A stretch of DNA of 25,400 nucleotides from an uncultured beta proteobacterium (GTDB taxonomy: Bacteria > Pseudomonadota > Gammaproteobacteria > Burkholderiales > Rhodocyclaceae), in the NCBI GenBank assembly GCA_903910495.1, contig CAIVZW010000468.1, forward strand, positions 1 through 25,400, given 5' to 3'. Within the stretch, counting starts at the first letter, position 1. Every line of letters begins with the position of its first letter. A program made the position numbers and the translations under genes. The notes below the pieces were generated by a model. It saw nothing but the letters and a program-made list of their open reading frames with translations, searched no databases and was not told the DNA's origin. Shown piece after piece: positions 1 to 7,019 of this stretch.

Positions 1-59
1 ATTTCCCGCTTCCGGCAACGGCGAGTCCGGGACAGACAGTCACGATACAATGTGGCATG

Positions 60-1070
60 TCACCATCTGTTCACCCAATTTGTCGGAGTTCCGGTCGTCA
101 GTATTTCGTAGGCGGCACGTGCAGCACCTTCCTGAAGTACCTCGACGGAAGATTCAGAGTACCAACCGGTATGATCGGTCAGAATCACGTTTTTCAATCC
201 GCGTAATGGGCAATCCTCGGTGATGGGCTCACGATCCAGAACATCGAGTGCAGCTCCGAATATCTTGCCGGCTTTTAATGCACTCGCTAAAGCATGGACG
301 TCAACAAGCCCGCCTCTTGAGGTATTGATGAGACAAGTCATTTTGTTCATCAGGCTTAAAGTACGTTCATTGATGATGTTGTGATTTTCTGCTGTAGCCG
401 GCGCATGCAAGGAGATGATTCGGGAGCGAAGACACATATCATCAAATTCGACCCGGATAACTTTATGTTGCTCCAGGACAGAGTCAGGCACGTAAGGGTC
501 GTAAACGAGCACATCACCCACACCAAAAGCGCGCATTCTTTCCAGATAGGCACGGGCGATTTTCCCGAATCCGACCAGGCCTAATGTGGAGCCGGCAATA
601 CGATAAATCGGTTCTTTCTGGCCAAAACCCCATTGTTTATTCATGACTTGTTCATTTCGTGAGACTACCCGACGAACAAGAGCCAGAGTCAGAGCAGCCG
701 CATGGTCGCTAACTTCGATTTCAGCACCATAATTGGGTACGTTGGCTACGCGAATTCCGCGTCGCTTCGCGGCTTCCAGGTCGATCGTATCGACACCGAC
801 GCCATAGCGAACGATGCCGCCGTTTTCTCTCAGATGTTCGATGGCTTCAGCGTCCAAAGAGGTATCTCTGACAAGAACAACATCTACGTTGCGCAACTGT
901 TCCAGCAAAACAGAGCGATTCCCTTCCCACTTCAAACTGCGTACTTCAGCGCCAAGCGGTGCCAATACTCGACGCTCAACACTGTAGTCGGCGAACCCCG
1001 GCTCGATTACACCAATAACGGGACTGGTTTTAGAATTTATTGATTCAGAAGCCAATACAGTGTTGCCCAT
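60..1070 (-). CDS. D-isomer-specific 2-hydroxyacid dehydrogenase
   Basis: A cytosolic NAD(P)-dependent dehydrogenase expected to interconvert a 2-keto acid and a D-2-hydroxy acid; the substrate cannot be read from sequence. The Rossmann nucleotide site is visible as GLVGFGKIA around residue 165. The catalytic triad of the family is present: Arg in NTSRGGLVD, Glu in DREP and His in TDHTGWYS. The overall look is of the SerA/CtBP-like branch without the C-terminal ACT domain of long SerA enzymes. I chose the ATG at 1070 because GGAGG lies 8 bases upstream; an in-frame ATG at 1085 lacks such a site and would add five residues. It stands alone on the minus strand, and its base composition looks more AT-rich than the neighbouring housekeeping genes, so acquisition by transfer is possible. 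The family is sure, the substrate unknown. Confidence 0.9.
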   Translation of the reverse strand: MGNTVLASESINSKTSPVIGVIEPGFADYSVERRVLAPLGAEVRSLKWEGNRSVLLEQLRNVDVVLVRDTSLDAEAIEHLRENGGIVRYGVGVDTIDLEAAKRRGIRVANVPNYGAEIEVSDHAAALTLALVRRVVSRNEQVMNKQWGFGQKEPIYRIAGSTLGLVGFGKIARAYLERMRAFGVGDVLVYDPYVPDSVLEQHKVIRVEFDDMCLRSRIISLHAPATAENHNIINERTLSLMNKMTCLINTSRGGLVDVHALASALKAGKIFGAALDVLDREPITEDCPLRGLKNVILTDHTGWYSESSVEVLQEGAARAAYEILTTGTPTNWVNRW

Positions 1071-1078
1071 GCCAAGCA

Positions 1079-1083
1079 CCTCC
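1079..1083 (-). promoter_or_regulatory. Shine-Dalgarno site that decides the dehydrogenase start
   Basis: The minus strand reads GGAGG here, 8 bases before the ATG at 1070. It lies inside the five-codon extension that would come from using the ATG at 1085, which makes the shorter form the more likely protein. Confidence 0.65.
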
Positions 1084-1131
1084 ATGCCAAGAATTCATTA
1101 ATTGATAAACCAATATCAGATCGATTTTTAT

Positions 1132-1143
1132 TAGACCGGTCTA
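1132..1143. promoter_or_regulatory. Perfect palindrome TAGACCGGTCTA, probable TetR-family operator
   Basis: TAGACCGGTCTA is identical to its own reverse complement and sits in AT-rich DNA about 62 bases before the dehydrogenase start at 1070. TetR-family repressors often bind short palindromes with TAGACC/GGTCTA half-sites (the E. coli NemR operator is of this kind, with spaced half-sites). No TetR-family gene lies in the window, so the regulator would be encoded elsewhere or is only inferred. The position fits control of the dehydrogenase. Confidence 0.5.
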
Positions 1144-1353
1144 GTTGTTAATGCGAACGTGCTGCAATGCCTTCCGAGCGAAACTGTAGCTAGATACATC
1201 CCATCGATCATTGAAGACATCGCCACACCGGATGATAATACCGTTCGTCCTGTCGAAAGGCCTTAATAGTTGTAGGGGCTCACCACAAGCGGAATCATTT
1301 CACGGATATGTTTCACGTCAGGCCAACTCGACCCGTAGATTCTGCGTATTTCG

Positions 1354-2103
1354 TTACGGTTTATCCAGCCAGACCATTGATGCCATGCGCCCGGTCTGCC
1401 CATTGCGCCGGTATGAGAAGAAGCGGTCCGCTTCACTGACGGTGCAGAACGAGCCACCAAAAACCCTTTCAACACCCTGCCCTGCCAGACGCTGGCGGGC
1501 CAGAAGATAGATGTCCGCCAGCCATTTACCAGGCAGTGACGGCCTGAAAGCTGCCGCTGCCTTTTCATCTACGGAGACGAAAGCCGAACGGACCTCGTCG
1601 CCCACTTCAAAAGCCTGCCGCCCGATGGCTGGTCCAAGATAGGCCATGAGATTTTTGCCGGGGACGCCCATCGCCGCGACGGTTTCTTCCAGAACACCGG
1701 CCAATAGTCCGCGCCAGCCGGCGTGGGCGGCAGCGACAACGCTCCCCGAATCATCACAGAATAATACCGGCAGGCAATCGGCGGTCATCACGACACACAC
1801 CACTCCTGCCTTTCGCGAGAAAGCGGCATCGGCTGGCGGTGGCTGATCACCGGTGTGAAACCGGGCAGCGTCGACAATCCGGGTACCATGGGTCTGCTCC
1901 AGCCAGACCGGATCACACTCAAGCACATCCTTTAACAACGCCCGATTGGCGGCAACGGCAAAGGGGTCATCGCCAACATGATCGCCCAGATTAAGGCTGG
2001 AATACACGCCCTGACTGACCCCGCCGTTGCGGGAGGTAATCAGGCTGCGCACCTCTTCCGGTACAGGCCAGTCGGGCACGAACCATGGTGGGCTACTCAA
2101 CAT
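1354..2103 (-). CDS. pgeF: Purine nucleoside phosphorylase / laccase-domain protein YfiH (PgeF)
   Basis: A 249-residue member of the YfiH/DUF152 (Cu-oxidase_4) family, formerly called multicopper polyphenol oxidase; members act on purine nucleosides and have been linked to peptidoglycan editing. The metal-site residues are visible: His in EQTHG, Cys in TADCLP and His in AHAGWRG. The C-terminal FFSYRRNGQTGRMAS is typical. The reading frame stays open for 36 codons upstream, but ATG at 2103 is the natural start: its ATG TTG AGT AG overlaps the rluD stop codon by 11 bases, with GAGG just upstream. That overlap implies translational coupling to rluD. The rluD-pgeF order is the same as in E. coli. 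Confidence 0.93.
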   Translation of the reverse strand: MLSSPPWFVPDWPVPEEVRSLITSRNGGVSQGVYSSLNLGDHVGDDPFAVAANRALLKDVLECDPVWLEQTHGTRIVDAARFHTGDQPPPADAAFSRKAGVVCVVMTADCLPVLFCDDSGSVVAAAHAGWRGLLAGVLEETVAAMGVPGKNLMAYLGPAIGRQAFEVGDEVRSAFVSVDEKAAAAFRPSLPGKWLADIYLLARQRLAGQGVERVFGGSFCTVSEADRFFSYRRNGQTGRMASMVWLDKP

Positions 2104-3223
2104 CGTCCTCGTCGTCTTCTCCGCTATCGCTATCGCCGTAAGCGTAGATGATTTCCGGACCACCTTCGAGATCGTCGTCCCAATCCTCATCCGCTTCCTG
2201 TTCGCTGGCACGCGCCTCGAAAGCCAGCAGGCGCGCAGTCTCGATCAGTCTGGCCATGTCATCTGGAGGATTCGATTTCCACAGCATCGGCTTGCCGCTG
2301 GCCGGGTGTACCAGCCCGAGACGGCGTGCATGCAGGGCCTGCCGATGGAATTCAGGGCCGATCGGTACCCTGCTGGTACCGCCGCCATAAACGGGATCAC
2401 CGACAATGGGATGCCCGATGGAAGTCATGTGCACTCGAATCTGGTGCGTCCGCCCGGTTTCCAGAGCACATTCAATCAACGTGCAGTCGATAAAGCGTTC
2501 GACAATGCGGTAGTGCGTCCGCGCCGGTTTACCCGTCCTTACCACCGCCATTCTTGTCCGCTGCGTCGGGTGACGGCCAATCGGGGCATCGACCGTGGCA
2601 CCACGCTCAAGCTTGCCGCGTACCAGTGCCTGATAGAAACGTTTGACCGTGCGCGCCTGCAACTGGCGGACCAGATCAGTCTGTGCCTCCAACGTCCTGG
2701 CGACAACCATCAGGCCGCTGGTATCCTTGTCGAGCCGATGCACGATACCGGCACGCGGTACCTTTTCAAGCTCGGGCGCGTGGTAGAGCAAGGCATTGAG
2801 CAAGGTTCCGCTCCAGTTGCCACTGCCCGGATGCACCACCAGACCGGCCTGCTTGTCGAGCACGATCAGGGTCTCATCCTCGTGGACGATATTGAGCGCA
2901 ATGGCCTCCGGGACCGATGACAGTTTATGCTCATCAGTTGCTTCGGCCAGTTCAATGAGTTCTCCGCCCCAAAGTTTTTGCTTCGGTTCACGGACGGTCA
3001 CAGCGCCGACGGCTACCCTTCCTTCACGAATCCAGTTCTGCAAGCGGCTGCGCGAATGTTGCGGTCGCAGGCGAGCGAGCACCTGATCCAGGCGTTGGCC
3101 TGCGCAATCTGCAGGAACGCTCAGAGCAAGTTTGGGGTTTGCGCTATAATCAGCACGCTCGGCGCTCTCTCCGGGATTAGTCTCGGGTAGATCGACTTCT
3201 GTTTTTTTATGTGGAATTTTCAT
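2093..3223 (-). CDS. rluD: 23S rRNA pseudouridine synthase RluD
   Basis: Cytosolic enzyme making pseudouridines 1911, 1915 and 1917 in helix 69 of 23S rRNA. An S4-like RNA-binding domain lies at about residues 35-95 (GQRLDQVLARL...SRSRLQNWI) and is followed by the catalytic domain with HRLDKDTSG, which contains the catalytic Asp, and RTHQIRVHM. I place the start at the ATG at 3223 (MKIPHKK), giving 376 residues, because a longer frame would run through the divergent bamD coding start. E. coli RluD has 326 residues. The excess is a roughly 25-residue N-terminal lead and a strongly acidic C-terminal tail of about 40 residues rich in Asp and Glu, unusual for an RNA-binding enzyme. It overlaps pgeF downstream by 11 bases. 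No convincing ribosome site precedes 3223, so the exact start is less sure than the family. Confidence 0.92.
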   Translation of the reverse strand: MKIPHKKTEVDLPETNPGESAERADYSANPKLALSVPADCAGQRLDQVLARLRPQHSRSRLQNWIREGRVAVGAVTVREPKQKLWGGELIELAEATDEHKLSSVPEAIALNIVHEDETLIVLDKQAGLVVHPGSGNWSGTLLNALLYHAPELEKVPRAGIVHRLDKDTSGLMVVARTLEAQTDLVRQLQARTVKRFYQALVRGKLERGATVDAPIGRHPTQRTRMAVVRTGKPARTHYRIVERFIDCTLIECALETGRTHQIRVHMTSIGHPIVGDPVYGGGTSRVPIGPEFHRQALHARRLGLVHPASGKPMLWKSNPPDDMARLIETARLLAFEARASEQEADEDWDDDLEGGPEIIYAYGDSDSGEDDEDDVE

Positions 3224-3224
3224 T

Positions 3225-4019
3225 ATGCGTAGTTTAGCGGTTATCGCAGCGCTTTTCCTCGCCACCCTCATCGCCGGTTGCGGACTTCTGCCCGAAGTGA
3301 AGGATGAAACTGTAGGCTGGTCGGCTAATAAGCTGTACACCGAAGCCAAAGATTCTCTAAATGAAGGCGGCTACGAAAAAGCGATAAAGTATTTTGAGAA
3401 ACTTGAATCGCGTTACCCCTACGGCCGTTTTGCCCAGCAAGCTCAGATCGACATCGCCTACGCCTACTGGAAATCCAGCGAACCCTCTTCAGCCATTGCC
3501 GCCTGTGAGCGTTTCATCAAGTTGCATCCGAATCACCCGAACGTTGACTATATTTACTATCTGCGCGGACTGGTGAACTTCAACGAGGATCTGGGCTTTC
3601 TGGGCCAGGTCAGTCAGCAGGACATGACTGAGCGCGATCCGAAAGGCGCACGCGAGTCCTTTGACGCCTTCAGGGAACTGGTGACCCGTTTTCCGGACAG
3701 CAAGTACACTCCGGATGCCATTCTGCGCATGAAATATCTGGTTAATGCACTGGCCTCCCTGGAGGTCCACGTCGCCCGCTACTACATGAAGCGCAACGCC
3801 TATGTGGCTGCCATTAACCGGTCACAGTTCGCACTGAAAAACTATCCGGAGGCACCAGCCACCGAAGAAGCCTTGTTCATCATGGTCAAGGCCTACGATC
3901 TGATGGGCATGAATGATCTGCGCGACGATATCGAGCGCTTGATGCGCAAGAACTATCCAAACAGCGTCTATTACACCCGCGGCCTCGAACGCAAGGAAGC
4001 GTGGTGGAGGCTCTGGTAG
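3225..4019 (+). CDS. bamD: Outer membrane assembly lipoprotein BamD
   Basis: Essential lipoprotein of the BAM complex, which inserts beta-barrel proteins into the outer membrane from the periplasmic side. Residues 1-18 form a lipoprotein signal peptide ending in the lipobox LIAG before Cys19, the lipidated residue. The rest is a row of TPR helices (for example LYTEAKDSLNEGGYEKAIKYF and RYPYGRFAQQAQIDIAYAYW), and the 264-residue length is normal for the family. The ATG at 3225 is separated by one base from the divergent rluD start at 3223, so its promoter must lie inside rluD coding sequence. The divergent bamD/rluD arrangement is also found in E. coli. The gene ends convergent with the kinase gene. 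Confidence 0.95.
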   Translation: MRSLAVIAALFLATLIAGCGLLPEVKDETVGWSANKLYTEAKDSLNEGGYEKAIKYFEKLESRYPYGRFAQQAQIDIAYAYWKSSEPSSAIAACERFIKLHPNHPNVDYIYYLRGLVNFNEDLGFLGQVSQQDMTERDPKGARESFDAFRELVTRFPDSKYTPDAILRMKYLVNALASLEVHVARYYMKRNAYVAAINRSQFALKNYPEAPATEEALFIMVKAYDLMGMNDLRDDIERLMRKNYPNSVYYTRGLERKEAWWRLW

Positions 4020-4060
4020 ATCGATCAAGACACGAGAAGCCTGCCACCAGAACCCCAGGA

Positions 4061-4075
4061 ACGGCCACAGGCCGT
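4061..4075. terminator. Short inverted repeat between convergent genes, possible weak terminator
   Basis: ACGGCC and GGCCGT form a perfect 6-bp stem with loop ACA in the 108-base gap between the convergent bamD and kinase genes. No T-run follows on either strand, so an intrinsic terminator is only a guess from position. Confidence 0.2.
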
Positions 4076-4127
4076 GCAAAGATCCCAAGTCAGCAGAAAA
4101 ATATGGCTTGTCTTTATCGGCAATAGT

Positions 4128-6527
4128 TCAGCTAGACTGCTTGATCGCCAGCAACGCCTGATTGCGCAAGGTGCGCAACAGGGACAATTCCTTCACGGGA
4201 ATGACGATTTCGCCTGCATGATCACTGTCCGCATAGATCATGGCCACCGGATTGCTCTTGATACACAAGGGAAAGATGACAAAGGTTCCGGCATTTACCC
4301 CCTTGCGGAACCACTCCGGAATGCGTGTGGAAATCTTGGGGTCATTGGTATCAGTGATCAGGATATCGACGCCCTTGGACAAAGCGGCATGAAAAATATC
4401 CGGCGTGAAAACCAGAGAGAAATTGAATCGCCGGGATATCTCCAGCGCATCCGGCCCGAAGCCGAAACGGCCAAGCATCGAATTGTTGCGTGCATCGCGA
4501 ACGCACAGGATGACCCGCTTGAAACCTTTGGCCCGGTACATCGTTTCAAGAATGATACGCAGTACGTCATTGAGCTTGAAATCCTCGACCAGCGTATTGC
4601 TGATATCCTGAATCCCGGCCATCAGAATCACTTCAGGATTTCCGACTTCTGCTGCCCCTTCAGTTTCACCCTCCACAGCCGGGCTGCCAGGCGCACCGGC
4701 CGGAACCACATCGGAAAGCACCGTTTCTGCAGTATCACTGTCCGCAACCGTCTGCGTTTCCTGAACCACTGCGTTCCCGGGTTTTGTACTCCACGTCTTC
4801 ATCTGCTTGCCGAACACGGATTGTTTCAGATTGATACCAATGATTCCGGCGAATTGCGCCACCTCCTGAAATGATTTCTCCATCGTCTCGCGCAAAGCCT
4901 GCTCGCTGAGTGTGATGTTCTCGCTGAAGCGTGCCGTGATCTTGCGCAGTTCCTTTTGTCTCTGCTCGGGTTCTACTCCGGAAATCATCGAGCACAATTC
5001 ATTGGAGAAAGCCGACAGTATCCGCATGCGCTCCTCGACAGTATTGGCCTTGCGCACGGTACCAGCCGGCAACTTGCGCATGCTATTGACGATGAGATTG
5101 GGGAAACCCCAGGTACGCGCAATACCGACACCCAGATCCTCGAACGATATACCCAGCACCTGAAGCGACGCCGCTTCCTCGCTACAGGGTTTCTGCTCGA
5201 TCAAGCGCTTTATTTCTTCGCTTTCATCGGGGAAGTAGAACTGACTCAATAAACGTCCCAGGCTATGAAACATCGAGCAGATAAAGGCCTGCTCGACATC
5301 TCGCGCCGAGGATTTTTCGCCGATATCCTTGGCCAGGATGGCGGCCAGATTGGCGCGCAGGAATTCCTCCTTGAGCTGATTGGCATTCCCCTTGTTTTGC
5401 AGGTGCTCGAAGAGCATGACCGTGATGGCAATATTGCGTACGGCATCAAAACCAAGAACCAGAACGGCACGCGAAATCGTGCTAATGTTTCCGCCACCGG
5501 CCTGTCGAAAATACACGGAGTTAACGAGGCGAAGAATCTTGTTGGTCAGGGAAAAGTCCTTGAGGATCGAATTGGAGAGGTTGGATATGCTTTCCTTGTC
5601 AGAGCCCGTTATCTTGTTGATTGTGCTGACCGACTCCGACAGAGCCGGGAAGTCACTCTTGCGCCGCATGCGCCGCAGCAGAAAATCGATGGTACTTTGC
5701 TTGGCATCCGACGATGCCACTGGATCATCTGACTCCAGGTAGGCATCGAGCGCCTCGCGCATCCGGGTTACCGAAGAGAAACGCTGCTGCGGATCCCTGG
5801 CAATCGCCTTGTAGAGCACACTGGCAAGCTCGTCGTCGATCTCGCTACCGGCCGGCAGCCTGATTTCTTCGTTGGCCACCCGGCTCATGACTTCATAAAT
5901 ATTCACGCCCTGTACTGCTTGCTGCCCGGTCAACAATTCGTAGAGCACCAGTCCGGCCGAGAACACATCGCTACGTTCGCTGTGTTCTCGCCGGGCGATG
6001 TATTCAGGCGCCATATACGCCGGCGTTCCCATGAAGGCTTCAGCATCGTTCGATTGCGCTTCGACATGAGCGGCAATGCCAAAGTCCATCACGCGCGGCA
6101 TGCCGTCGCTGTCAATCAGGATGTTGTTCGGCTTGAGGTCGCGATGAATGATTCCTGCCGCATGGGCGTGAGCAATGGCTTCCAGCACAGGGTGGAGAAT
6201 GGCAAGGGCTTTCACCGGCGTCAGTTGACCGTTCACTTTCAGGTAGTCGCCCAGATTCTTGCCCGGAACAAACTCAAAGACGAGATAAAGATCGCCCTGC
6301 TCTTCTCCAGCCTCAAAGATAGGAACGATGTTGGGGTGGCGCAACTGGCTGACAATACGCGCTTCGGCAAGCAGTTGCTGATTCTGCTGCGCATCGGGAC
6401 GGGCGAAATGCAGCGTCTTGATCGCCACCTCGCGCTGCAAATGCGGGTCGCGCGCCAGATAGACAATGCTCTGTACTCCCCGACCCAGTTCGCGAATGAT
6501 CTCGAAACGACCTATTTGTTTGCTCAT
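4128..6527 (-). CDS. Serine/threonine protein kinase - HDOD - GAF-like fusion protein
   Basis: A cytoplasmic signalling protein of 799 residues with three parts. Residues 1-270 are a eukaryotic-like protein kinase with an intact active site: glycine loop GRGVQSIVY, Lys37 in AIKTL, HRDLKPNN near 128, DFG near 148 and MAPE after it. Residues of about 285-490 are an HDOD domain (ILRLVNSVYFR, AVLVLGFDAVRNIAI), a signalling relative of HD phosphohydrolases that lacks the metal-binding HD pair. After a linker rich in Ala, Glu and Pro (about 590-640), the C-terminal 160 residues look like a GAF sensor domain. No transmembrane segment was seen. Frames open at GTG 6539 and ATG 6536, but the ATG at 6527 has AGGTG 9 bases upstream and is preferred. 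Substrate and ligand are unknown. It lies downstream of DUF3293 behind a possible terminator. Confidence 0.88.
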   Translation of the reverse strand: MSKQIGRFEIIRELGRGVQSIVYLARDPHLQREVAIKTLHFARPDAQQNQQLLAEARIVSQLRHPNIVPIFEAGEEQGDLYLVFEFVPGKNLGDYLKVNGQLTPVKALAILHPVLEAIAHAHAAGIIHRDLKPNNILIDSDGMPRVMDFGIAAHVEAQSNDAEAFMGTPAYMAPEYIARREHSERSDVFSAGLVLYELLTGQQAVQGVNIYEVMSRVANEEIRLPAGSEIDDELASVLYKAIARDPQQRFSSVTRMREALDAYLESDDPVASSDAKQSTIDFLLRRMRRKSDFPALSESVSTINKITGSDKESISNLSNSILKDFSLTNKILRLVNSVYFRQAGGGNISTISRAVLVLGFDAVRNIAITVMLFEHLQNKGNANQLKEEFLRANLAAILAKDIGEKSSARDVEQAFICSMFHSLGRLLSQFYFPDESEEIKRLIEQKPCSEEAASLQVLGISFEDLGVGIARTWGFPNLIVNSMRKLPAGTVRKANTVEERMRILSAFSNELCSMISGVEPEQRQKELRKITARFSENITLSEQALRETMEKSFQEVAQFAGIIGINLKQSVFGKQMKTWSTKPGNAVVQETQTVADSDTAETVLSDVVPAGAPGSPAVEGETEGAAEVGNPEVILMAGIQDISNTLVEDFKLNDVLRIILETMYRAKGFKRVILCVRDARNNSMLGRFGFGPDALEISRRFNFSLVFTPDIFHAALSKGVDILITDTNDPKISTRIPEWFRKGVNAGTFVIFPLCIKSNPVAMIYADSDHAGEIVIPVKELSLLRTLRNQALLAIKQSS

Positions 6528-6578
6528 GGCGTTCATCACCTATGTCGTACCATGATACTACCCGCATCCGGCACCGGG

Positions 6579-6602
6579 AAAAAGGAAGCCAATCACGGTT
6601 CC
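6579..6602 (-). terminator. Candidate intrinsic terminator after the DUF3293 gene
   Basis: On the minus strand, GGAACC, loop GTGATT and GGCTTCC pair as a 6-bp stem with one bulged C, followed directly by TTTTT. It begins 7 bases after the DUF3293 stop codon and would separate the rmuC unit from the kinase gene. The stem is short, so efficiency is uncertain. Confidence 0.4.
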
Positions 6603-6608
6603 CGCCTG

Positions 6609-7019
6609 TCAAATCCAGACAAGGCGCGGTGCGGATCCAATGTCACCACAGACACACGCCCGCTGGGAAAATTCCACAGCCAGGCTGCATACGTCCTTTT
6701 CACTGATCTGCAAAAGGAGAAAGCCCGGTTCTGCAGGCCACCCACCGTCATCGGCAACATTGCAGGCAATCCGGTAAGCCCAGCCTAGCCTCTGCAAGCG
6801 TTCCAGCAGTTGCATCTGGCGCAAGGGGTTTTCAGCGTCGCAGCGGATTCCTCCAGGGTTATACGCGGTGAGCAGGCCCCAGCAGGAAACACCCTGACGG
6901 TACAGAAAGTTATCGAATGCAGGATCATGTACACCAATTCTTAACCCGAAAATCCCGTCATCCGTTTCAACCCGATAGCTTGTGGCCCGGAACACCGTGT
7001 CAAGTGCCCCGATGTTCAT
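6609..7019 (-). CDS. DUF3293 domain-containing protein
   Basis: A 136-residue soluble protein matching DUF3293 by eye: a start of the type ATSYRV, then LRIG, the central LLTAYNPGG segment with an Asn-Pro turn, and late WPAEPGFLL and FSQRACV blocks. The biochemical function of this family is not known to me. The ATG at 7019 overlaps the rmuC stop codon in an ATGA arrangement, so the two are probably translationally coupled; a link to DNA maintenance is inference from that context alone. It has no signal peptide or membrane segment. Confidence 0.8.
   Translation of the reverse strand: MNIGALDTVFRATSYRVETDDGIFGLRIGVHDPAFDNFLYRQGVSCWGLLTAYNPGGIRCDAENPLRQMQLLERLQRLGWAYRIACNVADDGGWPAEPGFLLLQISEKDVCSLAVEFSQRACVCGDIGSAPRLVWI

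Noticed and set aside
2027..2920. Open frame of 297 codons antisense to rluD
   Set aside because: It crosses the rluD-pgeF junction on the wrong strand and has no recognisable fold.
4020..4127. Strong bidirectional terminator between bamD and the kinase gene
   Set aside because: Only a 6-bp stem without T-runs is present.
4074..4874. Open frame of 266 codons antisense to the kinase gene
   Set aside because: The kinase-HDOD-GAF protein is convincing on the other strand; this frame reads as low-complexity shadow.
5919..6788. Open frame of 289 codons antisense to the kinase domain
   Set aside because: The kinase motifs are on the opposite strand and this frame has no recognisable domain.
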